A stretch of 64,000 bases of DNA from Pseudoscleropodium purum (Eukaryota; Streptophyta; Bryopsida; Hypnales; Brachytheciaceae). The position numbers and the translations under genes were made by a program. A model generated the notes under the pieces. It worked only from the letters and a program-made list of their open reading frames with translations. It searched no databases and was not told the origin of the DNA. The stretch spans positions 11,904,001 through 11,968,000 of the forward strand of contig OZ017805.1 in the NCBI GenBank assembly GCA_963969395.1, given 5' to 3'. Positions 46,001 through 58,037 of this stretch are shown here, one piece after another. Numbering within the stretch: position 1 is the stretch's first letter; the number at the start of each line of letters is the position of its first letter.

Positions 46001-47997
46001 ATTAATGAAATATAAAATGGAAAATGATTTGAAATTGAAGAGATTCACATTTGGTAAGCCTGTACCCATTGAATTGTCTAGATAGTCCAATGAAAATATA
46101 AATGTCTTTGAAAAGTGTTATGGATGTAAGACCTTAGTGACATTAAGTAGAAGATTGTAAATGGTTTTTTGTGGATATGAAATTCTAAACTCCTCCTTTT
46201 GGAAACATCATAATTTGAATGAAATGTTGACAATGCTAAAAGTTTGATGGAGTTTAGGATGAATGGGAATGAACAAATGTTAGAAAAGTGTAGACATATA
46301 TAAATGTAGTTGCCTTATTCAAGTATATTCTAAAGTAGTCATTTTATGTAGCACAAAATATCTGTAAAAACAAATTTGAAGTAGAATTTGGTAGTGGAAA
46401 GTAGGATTTTTAGTTTTTATATTCTTGCATGTTATTCATTCTCTTGAGAAAAAAACTATAGTGACATATTTGATGTAGAATTGTATTGTTGTTTTTTGTA
46501 TGAGACCCCATTGTTATTGCTAGAAATGATGTTGTTCAAAAGTTTAGAACAAGTAAAGGAATGACTTCTTTGAAGTTGAAAAACCAATAGCCATTCCCAT
46601 CTTTGTCAAATGCAATTATGGTTAGAGCAATAGGGTGTGGAAATATGAGGTATAGTAATATTTAAGTTTGCGATGCTATTAGAAAGGAAAGAGTAAAAGA
46701 TGACTCATAAAATGTGGATACGCTCTAAATGTTCTACATGTTCTAAGTAGAGAAAAATTATGTAGCTATTAATTGGAAAAGTAACTAGTAAAGGTTCAAT
46801 TGATATGTTTATAAGTAGGATTAATAGTGGAATATGTACTATTACAATGTCTTTGTTTTATTTGGAAAGTAAGGACAATTACAAAAGAATTCAAAATGTG
46901 GAAAGTGACGTCATTTTTTTTTGGTAATGAAAATTTTTGCTCTTGTGTTTGTTTGGAATTAGGGAAAAACCCTGATAATTGGGGGTAAGGAGAAAATAAT
47001 AAGGAAGGCCACTTGCTTTTCATATATTTTCTATATTCTTATATCTTCTTCTTTCATGGGAATTAATGTATTGTGCATTTTTATTTCTTCATGCCAAAGT
47101 CTCCCTATGTGTCATGTTCTCAATGCCATGTACTGCAAGAAGAACTTATTGGAAAATATTTTGAAGACTACAATCGGGGAGAAAGACACACCTATTGTTA
47201 GAGTTGATATGCAAGCAAGTAAAATACGACCTCGCCTTCATTTACAAGCCCATGGTACAAACCAAGATCAATTGCATATGCCAAGTGTATCTTATGTACT
47301 AACAACAAACAATAATACAAAAGTTCTTCAAATTTTGAAGAATTTGAGAATACCTTCTCAGTACATGTCTACACTCCATAAAAAAATTAGCAAAGGTAAA
47401 CTCAGTGGTTTGAAGTTGCATGATTTTCATGTGCTTTTGCAATAAATTTTACCATTGTACTTTAGAAGGATTTCAAACGAGGTACTAGCTAGGGAAGTTG
47501 TACGTTTAGGTAGGTTGTTTAGAAAATTGTATGCAAAGACCATTAATCAAAATGAGAAAGAGTAATTACAAGTAGATTCAGTAGAAACTATATGTATGTT
47601 AGAAAAAGAGATGCCACCTTCTTTTTTTGACATCATGTCATATTTGCCCAACCATTTGGTGGAAGAGTTGTTTTCATGTGGTCTTGTTCATACAAGATGG
47701 ATGTATCCATATGAATGATACTTTAAAAATCTCAAAGGATTTGTCAAGAATTTAGCTAAACCTAAAGGCAATATTGTCCAAGGTTATGAAATAGAGGAGG
47801 CATTGGGTTTTATCACCAAATGTATGTTGGAATACAATATTACTTCTTGGAGAGTCTACAATGACAAAGAAGAATTGCCAGTGGTAGATGAGATTTTGAA
47901 AGGTAGAAGGAAGACAAAGATGTTGTTGGAAGAATTATGGGGCACAATGCACAAATTCATTTTAGACAATGCATCACATGTTTTGCCTTATAGCTAG
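43100..47997 (+). pseudogene. CACTA (En/Spm) TNP2-type transposase, decayed
   Basis: Blocks in family order. An acidic N-terminal region lies at 43110-43440 (EEEEELNDVDMENLL, then a CTIIIFSL helix). At 43800-44120 are the TNP2 zinc-finger-like HCCSNEHVLYKGENENL and CPTC, then VPQHVVRYFDIVKHLLRLF, AKHMTWY. At 44110-44500 comes the Transposase_21 core (STWVLLITIYNFLSWM, NIDVFLAPLVCDLFTLWDGV, FTLRALLMWTVNNFLAYG, YKGCQLC). At 47090-47997 is a DUF4218-type block (MCHVLNAMYCKKNLLENIL, LKLHDFHVLLQ, EMPPSFFDIMSYLPNHLVEEL, RWMYPYE-stop-YFKNLKGFVKN). The conserved Arg of YPxER is TGA here. The roughly 2.4 kb at 44650-47050 has no coding text and is an intron or insertion. TNP2 proteins bind and cut CACTA elements. 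Stops make this copy inactive. The CACTA MITEs at 11-17 kb belong to the same superfamily. Confidence 0.85.
43475..43690. other. Possible small insertion in the TNP2 gene
   Basis: Between two well-matched TNP2 blocks lies about 200 bases with long A and T runs, a GC-rich patch (gggccgtttcccac) and two GGAACAGGYTT-like words near its ends. Either an intron or a small inserted element. I could not define termini or a target duplication. Confidence 0.3.
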
Positions 47998-50900
47998 TGA
48001 GTAATAATAAATCCACCTAGTAGAAATCCTAAATGTATGAGAAGATGGTTGCTTGTTTATCATTTTATGTAGTTGTATGAGATTATGAGTGCTTAATACA
48101 ACAATGTCACAGAGTTAGGCAATATTCTGGAATTCCATACATGATCATTTTTTTATAGTAGGAAATGAGTGTGTCCACAAGTTTGCTAAACTAAAATGTC
48201 AAAAAAGAAATAGCAAAAGGGATTTTAGCATTTTGTTAAATGAAAGGGAGGAGCAACGTGATGGTAAATCTAAAAATGAATTAGGTTATTAAAGAAGGAC
48301 CAAACCATATAGTCATGTGTCCTTTGTCCTAGTAAACCATAAATTGTACATGATCCCCTCTAAATGAATTATGATGAAAAGCTTCATTTGAAAGTAGTTC
48401 ACATTTTTTGTTCATTTGATGTGCCATGGTTTACGTTTGAAGAGGTATGTCTTTTTTGTTACAGAATTGGAGAGCTCATGAATTCCGTGAAAAAGTTTAT
48501 GACTTTCAAGAACAAGGTGTTGTAAGAAGCAAGTTAGAATGAATTGAACTTCTCAATGGATGTTCAATTCAATTATTGTATAGTTTCTATAAATGAAAGC
48601 ATTATGTCATGTGGGAATTGTTAGTAATTGTTTGGTCTCATTTTTGTGTGTGACATAGTGTGGGATGTGAAGCTTGTAATTTCTACCTTTTTTACAGCAT
48701 GTGATAGTTGGAGGAAACTAAATTGTAGCAAAAAATGGTTTTTTAATTTTTTGAACAATGGAAAATGAGTAGGCATTTGAAGTATTTTTTTTTCAAAAAT
48801 GCTGATGGTAATTGAATTTTCCATGAGTTCAAAAAGTGAAAATGACAAGTTGAAGAGTGTATGAAACATCCTCAAATATGCAGTTTCTCTATAGTAAAGG
48901 AAATAAGAATGACCTTCATTGAATTTGGGAAGTGTACTGACCACCAGTAAGCTGATATGTGTCATTCACAATGGGCTTTTTAGTAGGAAAAGTTGTTTTA
49001 CAAATATTGAGACTATAATGAATTTGGCTTTTTGAATGTTGTCTTTGTTGCTGCCATTGAGTATGGAATACAACAATGCGTTTAGTCAATTTAATTCTTT
49101 GTTGTGTTCATTATAATTAGAAATTTTGAAGAATGTAGGACAAGATTGAACTCCAAGGGCAGTAATAAATTGTTGTGACTAAATTTAGAGTGCAATGGGA
49201 ATGTGTACATGTTGAAGAATGCCTAAGCTTCAAATACATATTAATATTATAGAAGGAATAGAGAATAGTACATAGTTTTATGTCTTTTTTCTATGTGAGA
49301 ATTAATGACAAAGTGCATGTTAGTTGAATTTGGAATTCTGTTTGAAGACCTTGAAGTGTATAGTCCTTCATTAAAACTTGATAATTAAACCTTTGAAACA
49401 AATCCAATATTCTGTCACTAATGCAGAAGTGTGAGAGTGTAGTGTAGTGAAGGCAAGTCAATTTGTAGAAACTATAGGGTCATTGAAGTTAAATTATTAT
49501 ATAGAAGAGGATTGGAAGAGAAATTTGAACTGTTTAAATAAATCTTCATTACAAAATGGGACCAATGGAAAAGAATTTGTATTAAGTGGGTGAAGCTCTA
49601 GAGAATTTGAGAAGTATAAGGATATGTTTAATTCATTATAAATTTAAGAAGAACTCAGAGTTGAAGAATGAAGTGGCAACCTTGTTCATTGTAAATATAG
49701 GGTAAGAGATTTGCATGGTAGTAGTGTCCAATTAGTACTTCCATGAATTATAGGTGTCCTTTGAAAATTAGTACACTAAAAATAGTATTTGGAGTGCATA
49801 GTTTTTATAGACAAATGTCTCTTTTTTTTCGAAATTTTTTCATGGAATATAAAAAGAGAAGAATTAAGAGATAAGATGTAGTTGAGTAATAATGTATGTT
49901 GATGATATTAAATCAAGAATTAGCAATGCAGGACATGAAAGCATTTTACATAAGGAGCATTGTTAACATATGTTGGCTTTAGACTAATGTGGAGATAGGA
50001 AGCACTAAAAAAATATGAAATGCCTTGTAAGAGATATGAGGCAATTGTACTTCAGAGGAAGAATGCACGGAATGATTTTCGTCAAAGGCATCCCTATAGA
50101 GGTGTTAGAAGAGGGGCTCTATTTCCTCTTGATTTGTAAAAAATTCTTGCATTTCGTAAATGGCTTGCGTAGGTGTGAGTCCCAATTTCATCACCTAAGA
50201 CTCAAGATTTTTTTTTGGATTTCTTATATGTTTTGAGTATGGTTTTAGGTGTTAAAAGACCTAAAGAGTATGTTAGACCAAAATTAGTGTTGCACATGCC
50301 AATACGGCCCCTAGTCACATTATACCTAGTTTTCCCTAAATAAACCTGAATCTCGCATGTAAATAGGGCAGAACTCCACATATTGTAAATAGTAAGTGTG
50401 TTAGTCGAAATTATTCGATTGTCTAAACCTATTTGTGCAATGAGACGCAAATTGGCTAAATTGGTTAGGCAAAATCTTGTGAGAATCCTAAAATAGATTT
50501 CCCAAGAGTAATTTCAATTTTTCTATTCCATCGATGAAATAGTGGAAACCCCAATTGTTAGCCTATAGGTGCAAAAATTCAAACTTGGAGCAATGAAGGG
50601 CATCTACAACATAAATATGGTGATTTAGAGTGGGAGTCATACCAAAAGTCCAACAGCGCAATCGCTTTGCCAAGATTCTCTTTTTTGTAGTGAGATTTGT
50701 ACTCCTTTCCCAAATGTGCAAGATAAGAATGTAAACTTGCACATCTCTTGAAGAACTCCATGAGAGGTTCCCCTAGAGGTCTTGGTTTTTTTTTTCATTC
50801 CAAATCTTTTTCCGAGCAGTCAATCGTCCAAATTTGGTATGGTAAATTCGTAGAAATTACCATTGGTGCTGTAAAATCTCAATAAAAATTAGTATAACTT

Positions 50901-51364
50901 CTTTTATGTTTATAAAGGGCCCCAACAAGTTTTGTTACATTCCAATGGCGGGAGGTGCCAAAATAAACAAGATCTTTCGAAATCGGCGAATTTAAAGACC
51001 AAATGAAGAGCTGACTGGAGTTTCGGGAGTACACGACATAGGAATAAAACAAATGTAGGGTCTTTTCTTACTTAAATCTAATTAGAAGCCTAGGTTAATT
51101 ACTTTTGACAGACAATGAAAACTCCAAAACTTGGATTTTTACCTATTTTGAGTTTTCAATCATCGCCATGATTCTTTAGGTTTTTGAAGTTGGAAAAGGG
51201 AATATAGGGTCTTCTAACTAAAAATTTCATTTTAAAGCCATTGGTGTAATCCATTTGTGATTTGGAGTAATTTTCTAAAAGTTAGAAATTAGATTCAATG
51301 TAAAAGTCAAATTTGAAAAGATTAGGTTGAAAATCTTAAACGATAAGGTTATCTAATAGGAAAT
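47998..51364. other. Spacer, G-rich on the plus strand
   Basis: No clear gene. The first 900 bases could hold the eroded C-terminus of the TNP2 protein. G exceeds C on the plus strand through much of 44.6-50 kb, as in the intron-like part of the CACTA gene (46201-46260: 14 G, 4 C). The 73-codon frame at 50015-50236 is unassigned. Confidence 0.35.
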
Positions 51365-51382
51365 GGGGGGGGGGGGGGGGGG
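51365..51382. repeat. G18 homopolymer
   Basis: Eighteen consecutive G on the plus strand, seen directly. It sits 19 bases upstream of a TATA-like box. Confidence 0.95.
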
Positions 51383-51401
51383 AGTGAGGCCCTTGAGAAA
51401 G

Positions 51402-51430
51402 TATATAAGGGCTTTCATTTCTCTCCCAAA
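51402..51430 (+). promoter_or_regulatory. TATA-like box with pyrimidine patch
   Basis: TATATAAG at 51402-51409 is followed 10-20 bases on by a CT-rich stretch (ttcatttctctccc) like a plant transcription start region. Downstream only a 62-codon frame at 51478 is seen. Possibly the promoter of a lost transposon or a non-coding RNA. Confidence 0.35.
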
Positions 51431-52195
51431 ACACCGCTTTGGTTCATTTTGAACCTATTTGTACGATTTAGGTTCATTTGATTGGATTTGGAGCCATTGT
51501 AAGCCAACGTTGCCAAATTGGTGCTTTTGAGCATTTTAAAGCTTCATTGTTGCTACTTTTTGAGCTTACTTTGAAGGAAATTGGGGTCCCTTCAAATTTT
51601 GCATTGTTTGCATGTGGTTTTGAAGTTCTTTGTGTATTTGGTGGAGTTTTCGAGTTTTTGTTCTAATCCTAGAGCTTACCCCTCACCGTACCTTAGCAAT
51701 GCTACTTTGGAGGGATTCTAGTGTGTAATTTTCAAGTTGTAAAAGTCCTTTGGGTTGTCAAATTAGTTATTATAAGAAAATTAGAATGTAGTGCAATTGG
51801 GGCAAAGTTATGGCCTTTTGTATTTAGAGTTGGAAGGGATAGAAAATTGTATGTTTCCACGAGTACGACATAGTTTTGGCTTTGCTGGTTTCGAAAGCTT
51901 TATAGAATTTAGATGTTTTCCAAAATGGCAACAAAGCTTTGACTTCCTTTCTCATTTCTAAGTTGTTAGATTATGTGCCAATGTTAGAAGAAGAAGCTAA
52001 GTTGGTTAGCTAAGTTAGCTTCTTATACCAATGTTATTTTAGAGCCGAGGTTGAGAGTAGAGTTAGGCCTTTAAAAAAGGATGGCATTATATATTTGAGT
52101 TGATAATCTAAGAATAGAGGTTGAGAGCTTTCCAAAAACATGAAACACAGAAATATGAGTTGAAATGAGTGAGTTACGAGCAAATGAAGTTTTAA

Positions 52196-52360
52196 GCACT
52201 AATTAGAGACTAAACTTCATCCATGTATAACTTTTAGTAGAAGAGTCCAAATTACAAGTGTCTTATAGTTCCGGAAAGCTAAAAAAAGACTCTATTCATA
52301 AAAAATCATAAACCTCTAAAAATAGTAATTTGTCAAAAGTTAGACCGAGGTCTAGAATAC
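52196..52360. repeat. Dispersed direct repeat, copy A
   Basis: It starts actaattagagactaaact and continues with cttcatccatgtataact, then aagtgtctta, gaaagcta and ctaaaaatagtaa. It matches 53153-53310 in the same order and spacing. Confidence 0.75.
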
Positions 52361-53152
52361 ATAGAAGTGGAGTTAGAGAGAAAAAGTGTAGCAATTAGAA
52401 ACCAAGAAATAGAGGATAGAAACTTCAACTAGCATCAAAGAGTGTAGAAAGTAGCATCTTCCTATCTCACCACTCTTTCTTTTTTAGCTACAACAACTAC
52501 AATAGGAAGAAGAGAGTTCAAAAACTCCACATTAGAAGAAGAAATTAAAGGAGATGAAAGAAGTCTAAAAGTAGATAAGAAGAAGAAATCTGAGACAAAG
52601 CATGAGAACCATTGGAGTTTAGATAAGACAATAATTGAGAGAATACTAGAGAAGTAAAAGATAGAAAGAAAAAGAAAAAGAGGAAAGATGCTTCAACTTG
52701 TAATTTTTACTTCATTTTAAGCTGTAAGCAAAAATCCAAGACAAACACAACTTTGGTCAACAATAAAAATTTTGAGGGACAATTTGACCATCTTATAGAC
52801 GAAGCAAATTTTGGGATAAGACACTAACTACTCCAATTTTTATTTCAATTCTAAAATAGGCTATTTTTATATCTAGCTAAACTTTAAGGGCAAGTCAGGG
52901 TTTTCATATTAAATTTTTCCAAAATTCAAGTAAATCATTGCATAAGTCTTATTTAGGAGTTTTCAAAATTATATCACACTTAGATTTTCAAGTTATATTG
53001 AGAAAGATATTAGTGGATGAAAATTAGACAAACTCATCCAAATAGAACAAGAGTGGAAACTAAAAAGGTGGTAAATATATAGGATCCATTAGTGAAATTA
53101 AAAATCAATTTCAAATTGTAGGATGGAAATTATCAATGGATGAAGTTTTAAA

Positions 53153-53310
53153 GACTAATTAGAGACTAAACTTCATCCATGCATAACTATTAGTAAGAGA
53201 GTCCGATTAGGAAGTGTCTTACCAATCTAGAAAGCTAGAATTATTATCTACAGGGATAAAATATAAAATTCTAAAAATAGTAAATTGACAAAAGTTGGTT
53301 CGAGACTTAA
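53153..53310. repeat. Dispersed direct repeat, copy B
   Basis: Same ordered words as copy A with scattered substitutions, about 957 bases downstream. A fragment gagactaaacttcatc recurs near 53620. Confidence 0.75.
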
Positions 53311-54369
53311 GTAGTAAAAGAACTTCCATTAAAGATTCAAAGGATAATTTAGATAACAAACTTAAGACCATGAACACTTAGAGTTAATCAAGGAGATTCT
53401 ACAAATGACTTACACTTAAGAATGGACCACAAAACAAAGAAGATAGAATCAAATGACATTTAGGATGAAAATTAGATGAAATAGAATAGAAAACATCCAT
53501 CCAAGGCGAAACTCGGAAAATATTTAGAAGTCGTGTAGATAGGTCTAGATGTCAAATTTTAAATGAAATTGAATTAAAGAACAAGCTCAATTGAGAGGAT
53601 AAAGTTTGATAGTCTTTCTGAGACTAAACTTCATCTGGTCTTAACTTTAACTAGAAAGGTTGGATGAAAGTGTATTTTATATTTTTAGAGATGGCAAGAG
53701 CTGATTTTTCATTTTAAGTGTTTAATTTTAGATTATCTCTCCTTTCACTCAAAATCATAAAGGCATAGTCTTCAAGTTAGTTGAAGCCAATTTTTCCTTT
53801 GAAGTTAAATTTATTAATTAATTCAAAAATTGAAAATAAATAGGAGTTAAAAAAGATCCATTGCTTGGAAGGCACAATGGACCAATGTTAAAACACCTAT
53901 AGAAATCAAAAACCCAAGAATTTGGTTGTGTTTGCTTATTTACCAAGGATGGGTAAAAAAGTACTCCCAACAGGAGGTGGGAATGCTATGAATGAAGGAC
54001 AGATGGTACCGGAGGATGTACAAGACTTTGCAAAATTGACCTCTTTGAAAGCAAAGAGTTATAGAAGCATGTATGGATATAGCTACCATTTCTGAGTGAA
54101 GAGGGTAGAGTAGAGTACAAATAGTAATTGCGACTTCGAAGTAGTAGCTATTTTTGACAACCATATCGCTTTGGCAAACAAGACCGCTATATTGTGAACA
54201 AAGACATTGAATATATAGATGAATTATAGAGGAGATCATGGAGTTAGACTATAGAAGACATTGTATGGTACTTTTAGTGTGTAATTGGATTAAAGCAAAT
54301 TACAGAGGTCGAAATGTTACTGTTAAAAAAGATAGGTGGGACTTCACCATGGTAAATTTAAGAGCTAGA

Positions 54370-54470
54370 GTGTGGGAGCATGGAAACTCAAACCGAATGA
54401 AATTAGTCTAAAATAATGTTAGGTAGACTTACAATTTTTATTTTTTTCGGTAACTCAGAGATTTTGCTAC
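54370..54470 (+). repeat. Repeat shared with 61705-61800
   Basis: Ordered matches: aaactcaaaccg, ttagtcta, taggtagactt/tagatagactt, agagattt, gctac. About 100 bases, same orientation. Confidence 0.75.
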
Positions 54471-54989
54471 ATTAAAACTATGATAAATAGTTAGTTTTCG
54501 GATTGCTAGAATCGTTTTTAGCATTACAAAAACGGATTTGATACGGATCCGGGATCCAGGACAGTACCGGATTGCTGAAACCTATATTTTAGGCTTCCGG
54601 TTTAGGAAACTAGGGTACTATCAAGGGAATGGTCTTCTACCCATTCTCCAATGAGAACTATTGGCCACACATCGAGTATTTAAACCCATCGCCACTTCTT
54701 TTTATCTATCTTTTTGGTTGTTGAACCTTATAAACGTATAGTTGAAAGAGAGAGTGGTGAGTTAGCAACCAAGATAAGAAGAAGACGAAAAGGTTGGTGC
54801 CATTTGTACCAGATTAGTTTGTCAGCTATTGGTAATTCTTGGCAGCGATTGGCGATCTGATAGTGTGAAAGTTTGTAGTAGTAGCCCGGATGGTCTATTT
54901 GGTCATTCCTTTCGATTTGATCTACCGAGCATAGTTAGAGGAAGACCTCATGTGTATCGGGTGTGTCGGATTGTTAAATAGGCCGTCAA

Positions 54990-56815
54990 GTATGAAGAAT
55001 GAAGAGATGATCCAAGAACTCATTTACGGAGTTCCGAATCAATACAAGTTGACGGTGCAAGGTTGACTTGTAGTATAGACAGAAGACATTTGGGTGGATG
55101 TGTATTTGTTTACAAAAAGTGGACTCGAACTAGCCTGAAGAGTGGATAAGTATGTAGCCAAAAAGTTCCAGAGTTAAGTCCACTCTAAAGAGGGTTTTGC
55201 TATTAGTGATTGCAAAAATGAGAGGCATAGTCGAGTAATGGACTTCCTCATTCCGATCTTGTATTCAGAAAAGCCTACTTGAGTTACAGTCACGGTGGCT
55301 AACACCATTTTCAGGGCTTTAAAACACCGGATTGTCCATTGGGGGAGAGTGATTTACGGAGTAGTAGGCAAACTAAAAAATCACGTGTGCCAAGTGAAAC
55401 AAAACCCTATCACCCCATATCTGTTCTACCTCTATCACCACAAAGAGGTTTTGAGTGCCAAGGAAACAATTTAGTACAATACTAAAGTCGAAATCCTGAA
55501 GTACAGCCTCATGGATGAGTTGGAGAAAGTAGAGAAAGAATCTAATGAAGAAGGCCAAACAGAAGAAGAAGAAGAAACGGTGGATTGGAAATAAAGGAAG
55601 TCCACGGATCCGACTGCATGAGGAGAGGCGCCAACATTGGATAGAGAGGAGCCAATTCCAGATCCAGAATATCCTATAGACCTGGACTTCTTTGAAGTTG
55701 GAATCTAGTGGATGCAACAGGCCAAACAGATGTATGACGACATGAAGGATCACGTACTCCTTATCGTGTGCGAACTCAAGGTGGAGTCAGACCAAATTTT
55801 GGAGGAAATCTGGAAACGCTTAGATCCAGAAGGGTTCCGACAGATGGAGGAATAGACTCGAAAGTTAGAGGAGGAAAGGGATAGCCTCAAGTCCCAACTG
55901 GAATGGACGGAAAGGGAGCTAAATGCAACGAGATAGAAAGAGACAGAGGCTCTTTGATTCGTCCATGACCTTAAGGAACTCATCATGGTTCCGAAACATA
56001 TGGTGATCCAAGCTAACCTCTACACTACTTGGTTAGAGAAAGAAGAACACATGACTAGATAAAAGATGGTAAAGATCTTGGTCGACTTCGAAGCGCGAAT
56101 GAAGATTGTTTTGAAGGACATGCACAAGTTGCAAGGATACGTGGATCCGGAGTGGGCCATCAACTTAGAAAGGTTTCTAGAAGTCCTGAAGAGCATATTC
56201 GGGGATACTTCGGTTTGACAAACTCCCATTCAGTAGGCTTCCAATGGTTCAATTCAGCCACAATCAGAAGGGCTGAAATCTATCCTCAGTCTAGTTGCAA
56301 GACCATCAAACAATTAAGCACAGACTCCTATAGGACCAGCTATACTTGAGCTAGAGAAAGAGACAAGTAAGAAGTCTATTCCAGCAGAGCAAGGAGTTTC
56401 TATTCCAATTCTTCCACCACTTGGAAAAGTCATGGCTGGAAAATTCATGGTACCTGGATTGGTTGTTCGTAGCAACCTCGATACACAAATTAAAACGATG
56501 ACGAATGCGGCTTGATCTCATTTGCAAGAGTTCTCGCATATACAGCAGTCTATGCCAAAAGGGGATCATGGTGAGATTGAGTTGGGTGAATCGCCCCAAG
56601 CCAAAGATTCGAAGATTCAAGAGATCCAGAAGTTGGAAGAGGAGGTGTTGAAGTCTGGATTCGAGGAAGAAACGGAATCGTAAGACTCACCTCTGGTAGT
56701 TCTATGTAAGCCTCAAACTCAATCATTAGCAAAGAATACACTAGTGAAGGCTTCAGTAAAGATTTCAGGCAGCCAAAGCGGAAGTATCACAAAGAAGGCA
56801 CGGTGGGGTAGATAG
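54990..56815 (+). pseudogene. Gag-like ORF with coiled coil, decayed
   Basis: Reading from MKNEEMIQELIYGVPN at about 54990 gives about 600 codons with one frame change near 55470. Blocks: VDVYLFTKSGLEL, then RHSRVMDFLIPILYSEKPT followed by VTVTVANTIF, then PITPYLFYLYHHKEVL, then an acidic stretch (EEGQTEEEEE), then a coiled coil at about 55790-56000 (RKLEEERDSLKSQLEWTEREL), then a Pro/Ser-rich tail. Stops are a mix of TAG, TAA and TGA, each where Gln or Arg would fit, while several in-frame CAG codons survive. The block around SEKPT-VTVTVANTIF recalls uncharacterised retroelement proteins of plants with large genomes. A structural (gag) role is inference. Confidence 0.5.
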
Positions 56816-58037
56816 ATAGTTGGTAGGTAGTTGGGTAGGATTTTCATTTCGAAACGGGATTTCCAAATGTGGACCTAGGTTCTGGAATTTTAGAGGTTCC
56901 AGATTTGTAGGGACAATTGGATTGTAAATGTTCCAGATATCCCGAGGTGTTTAGTGGTTGGTTACTCTGATTTTTGAGGTGGCTTTTTGGCTTTTTAGCT
57001 GTTGACTTTGGTTTTGGTTTTGGTTTTTAAAGGCGAGCAAGTTTGTTGCCCTCTCATTCCATCTTAGCGATTATTCTATTATATTTCATTTCCTTCTTTA
57101 ATTTGAGCCATCTAGTGGACATTCTGGCTTCGATTTTGTATTCGGATTGTATTGATTTGTTGTTTGGAGCATTGGGATGTGAGAAGGACAGGTGAGGAGG
57201 AATCTAGATTTCGGATAATTAGATCGGATTGAGGGAGTACTATTGTAGTGATGTTAGTTTCGTGATGAAGGAGCTATGTGTGGTGCCTTTGAACTACCGA
57301 AATAGTAATCCGGTTTTTAATGAAGAGTGGTGTGAGTGCAGATCTGGAATTGGAAACAATTGTGTACGGAGATTAGCAACCATCAGCGGAAACTCCTACT
57401 CACCGGAAGGTCTAGCAACTTTGGTATTCGTCTTACATCTAGAAAGATTAATCCCTTGTCAACTTCGGGCGTATGAGATTTGTCATTGTAATAAAGAAGA
57501 GTGAACGTAGTTTTGAGTGATATGCATTCCAGATCGTCCATTTGAAATGTTGTGAGGATCCGAATCTTCTCTCCATGCTGCAACACCTTGATTAATTGGG
57601 TGTTTGTTTATTTGTTTGTTTTGCTTGTGTAGTAAATAGACTAGAGTGGTGAAGTCCCTATCCCTCTAAAGATCTATAGTGGACCCTTTGATGGTAAAAT
57701 AGAGAAACTGAAAATTAGTATATTGAAATAGGTAATTGGAAAGTGGGTAAAGTCAGATCCAGATTGGAATTTGGATAGTAGATAGTTCCGGAAAAAGAGT
57801 AGAAGAGAGTAATCGGAAGAGGAAAAAACAATCATTCGGATATTGAAGTTTGGGAGAACATCTAGAATTCCTTGGGACAATAATCTGTGTGATCTTACCA
57901 CACTTTCGTGTGCAAAGATACTTACGCCTAGACTATGTGTACAATTTAGAGTACCATTTGGGTATGAATCGTTTGCTTTCCCAATTCATTGTCAACAGGT
58001 ATACTTTTCAAATGATGAAGACAAGCCAAGTTGAAAA

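Larger units (their letters stand above)
51431..54369. other. AT/purine-rich spacer with dispersed direct repeats
   Basis: No gene recognised. It contains two roughly 150-base related segments (52196-52360 and 53153-53310) and a shorter third near 53610, given separately. Confidence 0.45.
54370..57990 (+). mobile_element. Plant retroelement-like unit with gag-like ORF
   Basis: The left part (54370-54470) matches 61705-61800, which suggests a common element end. A TATTTAAA box lies near 54676. A long degenerate ORF follows (54990-56815), then a leader-like or LTR-like region (56816-57600) and a further coding remnant (about 57650-57990, with GEVPIPLK and ILKFGRTSRIPWDNN). The 3' half is shared, in inverted orientation, with 31386-33020. 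No reverse transcriptase, integrase or clear TG...CA terminal repeats are visible, so the class is inferred from organisation only. Confidence 0.5.

Noticed and set aside
49888..49905. YVDD-like text suggesting a reverse transcriptase
   Set aside because: The tetrapeptide appears alone; neighbouring residues in that frame do not fit any reverse transcriptase and stops follow closely.
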